Positions 54,728-62,524 of a DNA stretch of 64,000 nt are shown piece by piece. The number at the start of each line of letters is the position of its first letter. The stretch's first letter is position 1. The notes under the pieces were generated by a model. That model saw only the letters and a program-made list of their open reading frames with translations. It had not been told where the DNA came from and did no database searches. Origin of the DNA: Mycolicibacterium brisbanense (GTDB lineage Bacteria > Actinomycetota > Actinomycetes > Mycobacteriales > Mycobacteriaceae); NCBI RefSeq assembly GCF_001570425.1, contig NZ_BCSX01000053.1, positions 248,001 through 312,000 on the forward strand. Reading direction: 5' to 3'. The translations under genes were made by a program, and so were the position numbers.

Positions 54728-55650
54728 TGGCCACGCGATCGATGCCGGTCCCCGAAGGGCTGGCCGGTATGAGGGTCGACGCCGGTTTGGCGCGGCTGCT
54801 GGGGTTGTCCCGGACCGCCGTGGCGGCGCTGACCGAGGACGGTGGCGTCGACCTCGACGGAGCGCCCGCCACCAAATCCGACAAGCTCGTCGCCGGGGCC
54901 TGGCTGGAGGTTCGGCTGCCCGAGGCTCCCGCGCCGGTGGAGAACACCCCGGTCGACATCGAGGGCATGGCCATCCTCTACTCCGACGACGACCTTGTCG
55001 CAGTGGACAAGCCGCCGGGTGTCGCCGCGCATGCCACAGTCGGCTGGCACGGTCCGACGGTGCTCGGGGGGTTGGCGGCCGCGGGCTTCCGGATCAGCAC
55101 GTCAGGTATCCACGAGCGGCAGGGCATCGTGCAGCGCCTCGACGTCGGCACCTCCGGGGTCATGGTGGTTGCGCGTTCGGAGCGGGCATACACCGCGCTC
55201 AAACGAGCGTTCAAGCAGCGCACCGTCGACAAGCGTTACCACGCTCTGGTGCAGGGACACCCCGACCCGTCGAGCGGCACCATCGACGCTCCGATCGGCA
55301 GGCACCGGGGCCATGACTGGAAATTCGCGGTGGTCGAGGACGGCCGCCACAGCGTCACGCACTACGACACGATCGAGGCCTTCCAGGCTGCCAGCCTGGT
55401 CGACATCGCACTGGAAACCGGCCGTACCCATCAGATCCGGGTGCATTTCGCCGCACTGCACCACCCGTGCTGCGGTGACCTCACCTACGGCGCCGATCCG
55501 ACTCTGGCGAAACGGCTCGGGCTCGAGCGCCAGTGGCTGCACGCCCGCTCACTGGCCTTCGCGCACCCGGCCGACGGCCGCCGCATCGAGATCACCAGTC
55601 CGTATCCGGCAGACCTGCAGCACGCGCTCGACGTGCTCCGCCGGCACTGA
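54727..55650 (+). CDS. RluD-family pseudouridine synthase (Rv1540 type)
   Basis: A 307-residue RluA/RluD pseudouridine synthase. An N-terminal S4-like domain (MRVDAGLARLLGLSRTAVAALTEDGGVDLDG) is followed by the catalytic domain with RLDVGTSGVMVVAR (catalytic Asp139), KRYHALVQG and ETGRTHQIRVH. It probably modifies 23S rRNA in helix 69. The GTG start overlaps the lspA stop by 1 nt, so the two are translationally coupled, as in M. tuberculosis and E. coli-like lspA neighbourhoods. Confidence 0.92.
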   Translation: MATRSMPVPEGLAGMRVDAGLARLLGLSRTAVAALTEDGGVDLDGAPATKSDKLVAGAWLEVRLPEAPAPVENTPVDIEGMAILYSDDDLVAVDKPPGVAAHATVGWHGPTVLGGLAAAGFRISTSGIHERQGIVQRLDVGTSGVMVVARSERAYTALKRAFKQRTVDKRYHALVQGHPDPSSGTIDAPIGRHRGHDWKFAVVEDGRHSVTHYDTIEAFQAASLVDIALETGRTHQIRVHFAALHHPCCGDLTYGADPTLAKRLGLERQWLHARSLAFAHPADGRRIEITSPYPADLQHALDVLRRH

Positions 55651-55652
55651 TC

Positions 55653-56603
55653 GTGGGTCAGGCCCATCGCGGACGTGAGGAGCAGATCGCGCTCCGGACC
55701 GGGGCGCTCTACGGGGCCGCTGCATACATCTGGTGGGGTCTGTGCCCCGGTTTCTTTCTGCTCCTCCTGCCTGCCGGACCTCTGGAGGTGCTCGCCCACC
55801 GCATCGTCTGGAGCGCGGTGTTCCTGCTGGTGGTGCTGGCCGTCGCGCGTCGGCTCGGCGATCTGCGCCGGCTGCGCGCCCGCACCTGGCTGCAACTGCT
55901 GGCCGCGGCCGCGCTCATCTCCGTCAACTGGGGCACCTACATCTACGCGGTCACCAACGGCCACGTCGTCGACGCCGCACTCGGGTACTTCATCAACCCG
56001 CTGGTGAGTGTGGCGCTCGGGGTCGTGGTGTTCCGGGAGCGCATCAACCGCTGGCAGGCGGTGGCCCTGGCCATCGCCGTGGTAGCCGTCGCGGTGCTGA
56101 CCGTTCAGGTCGGTGCCCCGCCTTACATCGCGGTCGTGCTGGCCGTGTCGTTCGGCGTCTACGGATTGGTCAAGAAGGTGGTCGCGGCCGATCCACGGGT
56201 CAGTGTTGCCGTCGAGACGCTGCTGGCGCTGCCGCTGGCCGCCGGATACCTGATCACCCTCGGTGTGCTGGGGCAGGGGCATTTCCTCAACAACGGCGTC
56301 CCGCATGCCGCCCTGTTGGTGCTGGCCGGCCCCGTCACGGCGATTCCGCTGCTGCTGTTCGCCGCCGCCGCGCAACGCCTCCCGATGGTCACCCTGGGAA
56401 TGCTGTTCTACCTCAACCCGGGTCTGCAGATGGCGTGGGGCGTGTTCATCGGACACGAGCCGATGCCGCTGGGCCGGTGGATCGGGTTCGCGCTGATCTG
56501 GCTGGCGCTGATCATCATGACCGCGGGGGCGCTCGGCAAAAGATCTCAAGATTCGGTTGCCGGAACTGTCGATCGAGTGGAGCCGGAATCGTCATCACGG
56601 TGA
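55653..56603 (+). CDS. rarD: RarD-type EamA/DMT transporter
   Basis: A 316-residue drug/metabolite-transporter superfamily protein with ten predicted helices in two EamA repeats. RarD hallmarks are GALYGAAAYIWWGLCPGFF near the N terminus, LEVLAHRIVWSAVF, and NWGTYIYAVTNGHVVDAALGYFINPLVSVALG. The transported substrate is unknown. GTG 55653 begins 2 nt after the synthase stop. A single copy of repeat family A (55669-55683) lies inside the first ten codons and reads there as HRGREEQ. Confidence 0.87.
   Translation: MGQAHRGREEQIALRTGALYGAAAYIWWGLCPGFFLLLLPAGPLEVLAHRIVWSAVFLLVVLAVARRLGDLRRLRARTWLQLLAAAALISVNWGTYIYAVTNGHVVDAALGYFINPLVSVALGVVVFRERINRWQAVALAIAVVAVAVLTVQVGAPPYIAVVLAVSFGVYGLVKKVVAADPRVSVAVETLLALPLAAGYLITLGVLGQGHFLNNGVPHAALLVLAGPVTAIPLLLFAAAAQRLPMVTLGMLFYLNPGLQMAWGVFIGHEPMPLGRWIGFALIWLALIIMTAGALGKRSQDSVAGTVDRVEPESSSR
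55669..55683 (+). repeat. Family A repeat core, single copy at the rarD start
   Basis: GCGGACGTGAGGAGC, identical to the core found three times in fabG1 and four times after dinX, here in a different reading frame at the 5' end of rarD. Confidence 0.75.
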
Positions 56604-56635
56604 CAGGCTGAAAACCACGACACCGGGAGGACACC

Positions 56636-57013
56636 ATGCAGTACTGCCTGCTCATGCACTACCAGGAAGGGCCCGAGGCCGGCCTATCCGACGAGGACAT
56701 GGCGCCCGCGCGTGCGGCGTTCGCCCGCTACGCCGACGATCTCGACGCGGCGGGTGTGCTGATCGGCACCCAGGTACTCCAATCTGCCTCTGCCACAACC
56801 ACATACACCGCCCGAAACGGTAAGCCCGAGATTCAGGACGGTCCGTTCGCCGAGACCCGCGAGCGGCTCGGCGGGGTATTCGTCATCGACGTGCCGGATC
56901 TGGACGCAGCGCTGCAGTGGGCTGGGCGGTGCCCCGCCGCACAGTGGGGTTCGGTCGAGATCCGCCCCGTTGCGGTCACCTATGCCCGCGGAACCGGCTG
57001 GTACACGCCCTGA
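56636..57013 (+). CDS. DGPF/YCII-domain protein
   Basis: A 125-residue YCII-like protein with the family hallmark KPEIQDGPFAETRERLGGVFVIDVPDLDAALQWA (DGPF motif and following helix). YCII/DGPF proteins are ferredoxin-fold dimers, often encoded beside ECF sigma factors and thought to act as sensors or modulators. ATG 56636 has GGGAGG about 6 nt upstream. It sits directly before the sigma-factor gene. Confidence 0.87.
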   Translation: MQYCLLMHYQEGPEAGLSDEDMAPARAAFARYADDLDAAGVLIGTQVLQSASATTTYTARNGKPEIQDGPFAETRERLGGVFVIDVPDLDAALQWAGRCPAAQWGSVEIRPVAVTYARGTGWYTP

Positions 57014-57039
57014 CCGAGTCATCGTCGGCGCAGTCGCGG

Positions 57040-58221
57040 GTGGCGGCGATCACCCGCGACTCCTACGGCCGGTTGCTCGCGCTGCTGGCCGCGCCCACAG
57101 GGGACATCGCGTCGGCCGAGGATGCGTTGTCGGAAGCCTTCGAGCGAGCGTTGGAGCGATGGCCGCGCGACGGCGTGCCCGGCAATGCCGAGGCATGGAT
57201 CCTGACCGTGGCCCGGAACAGATTGCGCGACCTGTGGAAATCGTCGGCCTATCGACTCACCCGGCCGCTGCCCGCGGATCACGATCCCGCCGAAGCCGCG
57301 GATGAACCAGCCGAGATACCGGATCGGCGGCTCGAACTCATGCTGGTGTGTGCGCACCCGGCCATCGCGCCCGATGCCCGCACCCCGCTGATGCTGCAGA
57401 CCGTGCTCGGTGTGGACGCGGCGGCCATCGCAGGAGCGTTCGCGGTCGCGCCTGCGACCATGGCACAGCGGTTGGTGCGCGCGAAGAAGCGTGTGCGGGA
57501 CGCCCGCATTCCGTTTGTCCTACCGGAACGGGCCGACTTGGCCGCGCGGCTTCCCGGCGTGCTGGAGGCCGTCTACGGGGCCTATGCCATCGACTGGCAG
57601 AGCACCCAGGGCGCCGTGGTGGACTCGCTGTCCACCGAGGCGCTGCACCTGGCCCTGATTCTGACCGAACTCTTGCCCGACGAACCTGAGGTGCTCGGGC
57701 TGGCGGCGCTCTTGTCGCTGTGCGAAGCACGCCGGGCAGCCCGGCATGGTCCCGACGGCCGATTCGTCCCGCTCGACGCACAGGACCCGTCTCGCTGGGA
57801 CAGGGCGCTGATCGAACGCGGCGAGCGGATGCTGACGCGTGCGCACGGGTTCGGCTCACCCGGGCGGTTCCAGTACGAGGCGGCGATCCAGTCCGCGCAT
57901 TGCGCGCGACCGGTGGACCAGGCGGCGTTGCGTAAGCTGCACCGCGCGCTTGTGCAGATCGCGCCGACGCTGGGGGCTCTGGTGGCCCTGGCGGCCCTCG
58001 ACGGCGAGATCGACGGTCCGCGGGCAGGTTTGCGCAGTCTCGACGCGATCGACAATCCGGCCGTGACCCGCTTCCAGCCCGCGTGGGTGACCCGGGCACA
58101 CCTGTTGTCCCGTGCGGGCCGCAGCGACGATGCCGTGCGGGCCTACCGCCGTGCGATCGAACTGACCCCGCAAGCCGACGTGGCCTCATATCTACGCCGA
58201 AAACTCGACGCGCTCACCTAG
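57040..58221 (+). CDS. ECF sigma factor with TPR-like C-terminal extension (ECF42 type)
   Basis: About 393 residues. Sigma region 2 is SAEDALSEAFERALERWPRDGVPGNAEAWILTVARNRLRDLWK, and region 4 lies near residues 110-155 (MLQTVLGVDAAAIAGAFAVAPATMAQRLVRAKKRVRDA). It lacks an adjacent anti-sigma gene. Instead a 220-residue helical extension with TPR-like helices follows (ALHLALILTELLPDEPEVLGLAALLSLCEARRAAR ... AGRSDDAVRAYRRAIELT). This architecture, paired with a DGPF gene, defines ECF42. The start is uncertain: no ATG is present near the DGPF stop; GTG 57040 is used, and GTG 56944 would overlap the DGPF gene by 70 bp. It converges with the SDR gene with an 8-bp overlap. Confidence 0.85.
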   Translation: MAAITRDSYGRLLALLAAPTGDIASAEDALSEAFERALERWPRDGVPGNAEAWILTVARNRLRDLWKSSAYRLTRPLPADHDPAEAADEPAEIPDRRLELMLVCAHPAIAPDARTPLMLQTVLGVDAAAIAGAFAVAPATMAQRLVRAKKRVRDARIPFVLPERADLAARLPGVLEAVYGAYAIDWQSTQGAVVDSLSTEALHLALILTELLPDEPEVLGLAALLSLCEARRAARHGPDGRFVPLDAQDPSRWDRALIERGERMLTRAHGFGSPGRFQYEAAIQSAHCARPVDQAALRKLHRALVQIAPTLGALVALAALDGEIDGPRAGLRSLDAIDNPAVTRFQPAWVTRAHLLSRAGRSDDAVRAYRRAIELTPQADVASYLRRKLDALT

Positions 58222-59098
58222 CGTCGGTCGCCTCGGTGCGCGCGCTGACCGAGCGGCCCAGCGCCGCCACCTCGGCGTCCATCCTCGGCAGCAGCGCGGG
58301 GGCGGATTGCCGCATCGCGGTCTCGCCGACGTAACTGGTCAGCACCGGCTTGAGCCACCGGAACAGCCCGACCCAACCGGGGCAGTACACGCGGGTCTTG
58401 CGGCCTTCGATGCCCTTGACGAAAGCCTTGGCGCACTTGTCCGCCGAGGTGGTCCAGTTCACCGGCCACCACGGAGCCATGGCCAGCATCTCGCCGAACA
58501 CGGGCAGATCGGCTTTGGTGTCGCGGATCAGGTCGGTGTCGATCCACGACATGTGAGCCGAGCCCACCTTCACGCCGCGGTAGGCGACCTCCAACCGCAG
58601 CGCGTTGGCGAGATGTTCGGCACCCGCCTTGGACGTGCTGTACGGCGCCATACCCGGAGCGGCGGCGAACGCCGCCATCGACGAGACGATCAGCACATAA
58701 CCCTGGCGGTCGATCACCGACGGCAGGGCGGCGCGCACGGTGTTGAAGACGCCGAGCACGTTGACGTCCATGACCCGCCTGAACGCCTCCGGGTCGACTT
58801 GGAGCAGGGAGCCGTAACTGGCCACGCCCGCGTTGGCCACGACAACATCGATGCCGCCGAAACGTTCGACGGCCTTGTCGACGACGTTCTGCATCGCTGA
58901 CAGGTCACGCACATCGGCGGTCATCGTCATGACCTTCGCATCATCGGCGAGTTCGGCGGCCAGGGCAGCCAAGGGCTGCGCGTCGACGTCGATGAGCACC
59001 AGTGTGGCGCCGCGCTTGTGCAGCAGGCGAGCCACCGCGGCGCCGATGCCGCGAGCGCCACCGGTGATGACCACGACTTGCGAACTCAATGACACCAT
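58214..59098 (-). CDS. Short-chain dehydrogenase/reductase
   Basis: A 294-residue classical SDR. Cofactor loop is TGGARGIGAAVARLL (residues about 12-26), Asp in LVLIDVD suggesting NAD(H), then NAG (VVANAGVASYG), the serine in VLIVSSMAAF and YSTSKAG with the catalytic Tyr/Lys. The C-terminal 40 residues (GLFRWLKPVLTSYVGETAMRQS) are longer than in FabG and hydrophobic/basic, as in mycobacterial membrane-associated SDRs acting on lipids. The start ATG 59098 removes an unlikely 116-residue antisense-derived extension. The substrate is unknown. Confidence 0.87.
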   Translation of the reverse strand: MVSLSSQVVVITGGARGIGAAVARLLHKRGATLVLIDVDAQPLAALAAELADDAKVMTMTADVRDLSAMQNVVDKAVERFGGIDVVVANAGVASYGSLLQVDPEAFRRVMDVNVLGVFNTVRAALPSVIDRQGYVLIVSSMAAFAAAPGMAPYSTSKAGAEHLANALRLEVAYRGVKVGSAHMSWIDTDLIRDTKADLPVFGEMLAMAPWWPVNWTTSADKCAKAFVKGIEGRKTRVYCPGWVGLFRWLKPVLTSYVGETAMRQSAPALLPRMDAEVAALGRSVSARTEATDAR

Positions 59099-59207
59099 GT
59101 GCCGAAAGGTACCCCCGGCGCAGCAGGGGTACTGACCGAATTGCACGACTGGTAGCTGATTTTCGCGCACATGCCCACATGGGCAGCCACGAGGGGCCGG
59201 TCGGCCG

Positions 59208-59996
59208 CTATCGACCGTTGCCGTGTGATGCCAGCCTGCGCTCGATGTCGTCGACCACCTCGCCGACCTTCTCGGTGACGAAGAAATGGTCGCCGGCCAC
59301 CACCCGGATGTCGAAAGCGGCGGTGGTGAATGCCGACCAGGCCGCCACCCGCTCGTAACTGACCGCGGTGTCGTCGGCCGCCGCGTAGGCATAGATCGGA
59401 CACGCGACGGTTGTGCCCGGCGGGCAGTTGTATTCGGTGATCGCACCGTAATTGCGCAGGGTTCGCAGAATCGTCGCGCCGAATCGGTCTCCGATGAATT
59501 CGGTGTCGGTGCCGGTCATGTCGGCCACCATCTTCAGCAGCTCACCGTCAGTACTCTGGTGCAGCTCTTGATAACCGCCGTGTCCGGGTGCGGGCGAGGC
59601 AGACAAGAACAGTGCCGCAATGCTTTTCCCGCTGGCTTCGAACTTGCGCGCCACTTCGAAGGCGATCAGGCCGCCCATGCTGTGGCCGAAGAACGCGACC
59701 GGCGCCTCCGATGTGATTCCCGCTGCGAGCAGGTCGTACACGTCACCGGCAAGCGTTGGGATACTGCCGATGTCGGGCACGTCGTGCCGGTCCGCGTGGC
59801 CGGGGTACTGCACGGCGACGCGCCGAACCGGCGAGGAGAACGCACGCGCGAACGGTACGTACGACCGCGCCGAGCCGCCGGCGTGCGGAAATATGTACAG
59901 GGTTTCGACGGTATGCGGCGCGTGATCGCCCCGAACCCCTGCCGTCATGCCGCGGTCCACGAGCTGTGTGTTGTCGTTGACGAATACACCGGCCAT
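59208..59996 (-). CDS. TesA-like type II thioesterase
   Basis: A 262-residue alpha/beta-hydrolase of the thioesterase II family, close in layout to M. tuberculosis TesA (Rv2928). TLYIFPHAGGSARSYVPFARAF is the oxyanion strand, VAFFGHSMGG carries catalytic Ser106, and AGDHFFV carries His237. TesA-type enzymes edit or release chains from type I PKSs and interact with the DIM/PGL synthases. It is transcribed divergently from the FAAL-PKS pair about 785 bp away, so it probably serves that PKS. ATG 59996 follows GGGGAGG at very short spacing; ATG 59948 is an alternative. Confidence 0.86.
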   Translation of the reverse strand: MAGVFVNDNTQLVDRGMTAGVRGDHAPHTVETLYIFPHAGGSARSYVPFARAFSSPVRRVAVQYPGHADRHDVPDIGSIPTLAGDVYDLLAAGITSEAPVAFFGHSMGGLIAFEVARKFEASGKSIAALFLSASPAPGHGGYQELHQSTDGELLKMVADMTGTDTEFIGDRFGATILRTLRNYGAITEYNCPPGTTVACPIYAYAAADDTAVSYERVAAWSAFTTAAFDIRVVAGDHFFVTEKVGEVVDDIERRLASHGNGR

Positions 59997-60781
59997 TACC
60001 TCCCCGGGCCCGTCGGCGCAGCACCGTCGGGTCGAGCTCATTATCAGCGAGCGACGAAAGAATGCCAATCGGCAAATGACAGAACAGAATCCTGCTAGAC
60101 GAGCTAGGCGATTGCTCAACTCATCAGTAGGTGTCCAGCCGCCCTGCCGCCGGCGGCGACACGCGACCTTCGCCTCTGCGTACGAGGCGGAGCGCGTCGG
60201 CCACGGATCGTGTTTTCGGTTTGTGCACGATCGGCTGCCCATTGGGGCAAAACTTTGCGATAACAAGATCGGCAATCATGATCGGTTGGATACAAACCGG
60301 GCATGCGACACGAATATGGTTGTGCGCCAATCTATTTAGATGGAGACGCGTCGGACCGAGAAAACGCGTGGTGATGATCGGGCAAACGGCGTGCGAGGAG
60401 TCAAACCGTGTGACATCTCGAGGAAAGACTCGATTCGCGCCAGTTAGCTAATTTGCACCGGCAAACAAGTTGGCGAGGTCGCCACTCTCGAGTGGGAAAA
60501 CCGATGACAGTTTGCCAACACCGGCGTAAATTTCCGCAAAGACGCCACGGGAGCCATCTTCGCTAGCCCGCACAACGGATGTGCGGCTGACGGAGAGATG
60601 ACGCCCGCTGTCAGAACCAGTCGGGGACGGGCTTGCGCTGGGCACCGACGGCCAGCGCAAGATGCGGCGTGCGTCGCCGACGACAGCGGCGCATAGCAAA
60701 CAAACACGCAGATTGTGTGCTGTTCGCGTGCGATCGGCATGAGCGACGAAGTCTGAGCGGGAGTGAGTGGAAGGAACACCC
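59997..60781. other. Long divergent intergenic region between the thioesterase and FAAL genes
   Basis: About 785 bp. One weak small ORF (60124-60330, minus) is listed separately; the rest holds no supported gene. It contains ATCTA-TT-TAGAT (60330-60341) and a nested structure: GGCAAAC (60460-60466) pairs with GTTTGCC (60510-60516) around an inner perfect hairpin CCACTC-TC-GAGTGG (60482-60495). The region is more AT-rich than its flanks and presumably carries the promoters of both lipid genes. Confidence 0.55.
60124..60330 (-). CDS. Possible small protein with CPVC motif (uncertain)
   Basis: A 68-codon frame from TTG 60330 with high-GC third positions and a plausible globular composition: VACPVCIQPIMIADLV, a lone later cysteine in AKFCPNGQP, then a basic helix (SVADALRLVRRGEG). 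The CxxC could be half of a zinc site. No Shine-Dalgarno or recognisable family supports it, and the start codon is weak. It lies in the thioesterase-FAAL gap, on the thioesterase strand. Confidence 0.3.
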   Translation of the reverse strand: MAHNHIRVACPVCIQPIMIADLVIAKFCPNGQPIVHKPKTRSVADALRLVRRGEGRVSPPAAGRLDTY

Positions 60782-62524
60782 ATGGTCGAACATTCCCTGA
60801 CAGCGCTTCTCCATGAGCGAGCCAGTAGGCAGGGCGACGCCACTGCCTACACCTATCTCGACTTCGATGTCGACCCCAATGGGTATCCCGAGACACTCAC
60901 CTGGGCCGAGGTGTACCGGCGAGCCCGCGTCGTCGCCGAGGAAATCAGGTTGTGCGGCGCGCCAGGTGATCGTGCCGCCGTGCTGGCACCACAAGGACTC
61001 GAGTACATCGTCGGTTTCCTCGGTGCCATGCAGGCTGGTTTCGTCGCGGTCCCGCTGTCGGTCCCGCAGCCGGGCGTACACGACGAGCGAGTCGTGTCGG
61101 TCCTGCGGGATTGCACTCCCTCGGTCATCCTCACCACGACCGCCTCGGCCGCCGAGGTTGCGGGCTACGCCGAAGGCACGGGAACCACCCGTCCGCCGGC
61201 GATCATCGAAATCGACTCGCTTGACCTTGATTCGCCGCGCGAACCCGACACGATGCGGCCGGGCATGCCGCCGATCGCCTACCTGCAGTACACCTCGGGC
61301 TCGACGCGGCTACCTGCCGGCGTCGTGGTCACCCACAAGAACGTCGTGACAAACGTCGATCAGGCGCTCAGTGACTACTTCGGCGGCGAGATCCCGTCCG
61401 ACACCACCTTCGTATCGTGGCTGCCGTTCTACCACGACATGGGGCTGATCAAAGGCATCTGCGCCCCCTTGGTCTGTGGCCGTAGCGCGGCGTTGATGAG
61501 TCCGTTGTCGTTCCTGCAGCGTCCGGCCAGGTGGATGCAGTTGCTGGCCACCAGTCCGGCGGCCTTGTCAGCGGCCCCGAACTTCGCCTTCGAGCTGGCC
61601 GCCCGGCGAACCACCGACGACGACATGGCCGGCCTGGACCTCGGCGATGTGCGATCGATACTCAGCGGCAGCGAGCGGGTGCACGCCGCCACCTTGAACC
61701 GATTCATCGACCGGTTCACGCCGTTTCACCTGAAGCCGAGCGCTATTCGACCGTCCTACGGCCTCGCCGAGGCAACCGTCTATGTCGCCACCTCCGACCT
61801 CGGCACAGCCCCGTCACGGGTCCGGTTCGATTACGAGAAGCTGTCGAACGGTCACGCGAGGCGGTGCGACGCCGACGCGAGCGGAAGCACGGAGCTGATC
61901 GGGCACGGCACCGGCCGGTCCACCATGCTGAGGATCGTCGATCCCGCCGCGCGCACCGAGAACCCGGCCGGCACGGTCGGCGAGATCTGGGTGCACGGGG
62001 ATAACGTCGCCGCGGGATACTGGCACAAATCCGAAGAGACACAACGCGTCTTCGACGGAAACCTGGTCAACGCCTCACCCGGCACGCCAACCGGGCCGTG
62101 GCTGAAGACCGGTGATCTCGGTGTCATATCCGACGGTGAGCTGTTCATCATCGGCCGGATCAAGGACCTCCTGATCGTCGACGGCTCGAACCACTATCCG
62201 GACGATATCGAGGCCACCATCCAGGAGCTGAGCAACGGCCGCGCGGCAGCCATATCGGTGCCCGACGGCGAGTCCGAGAAGCTGGTGGCCATCGTGGAGG
62301 TCAAACGCCGCCGCGAATCCGACGAGGACTGGGCAGAGCGGCTGCGGGTGTTGAAACGCGAACTGACAGCCGCCATTTCGACGACACACCGGGTACGAGC
62401 CGCCGATCTGGTGTTCGTGGCGCCAGGTTCGATTCCGATCACGACCAGTGGGAAGGTGCGCCGGTCGGCCTGCGCCGAGAGCTATCGACACGACGGGTTC
62501 GAGCGATTGGACGGACCACGATGA
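60782..62524 (+). CDS. Long-chain fatty acyl-AMP ligase (second FAAL)
   Basis: A 580-residue FAAL, paralogous to the one at 40646 with the same motif numbering: P-loop YTSGSTRLPAG from residue 170, RPSYGLAEATVYVA, LKTGDLGVISDGELFIIGRIKDLLIVDGSNHYPDDIE. It should adenylate a fatty acid and pass it to the N-terminal ACP of the PKS encoded next, as FadD26 does for PpsA and FadD30 for Pks6. ATG 60782 has GGAAGGA about 7 nt upstream; the five-codon upstream extension is not needed. Its stop overlaps the PKS start (ATGA). Confidence 0.9.
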   Translation: MVEHSLTALLHERASRQGDATAYTYLDFDVDPNGYPETLTWAEVYRRARVVAEEIRLCGAPGDRAAVLAPQGLEYIVGFLGAMQAGFVAVPLSVPQPGVHDERVVSVLRDCTPSVILTTTASAAEVAGYAEGTGTTRPPAIIEIDSLDLDSPREPDTMRPGMPPIAYLQYTSGSTRLPAGVVVTHKNVVTNVDQALSDYFGGEIPSDTTFVSWLPFYHDMGLIKGICAPLVCGRSAALMSPLSFLQRPARWMQLLATSPAALSAAPNFAFELAARRTTDDDMAGLDLGDVRSILSGSERVHAATLNRFIDRFTPFHLKPSAIRPSYGLAEATVYVATSDLGTAPSRVRFDYEKLSNGHARRCDADASGSTELIGHGTGRSTMLRIVDPAARTENPAGTVGEIWVHGDNVAAGYWHKSEETQRVFDGNLVNASPGTPTGPWLKTGDLGVISDGELFIIGRIKDLLIVDGSNHYPDDIEATIQELSNGRAAAISVPDGESEKLVAIVEVKRRRESDEDWAERLRVLKRELTAAISTTHRVRAADLVFVAPGSIPITTSGKVRRSACAESYRHDGFERLDGPR

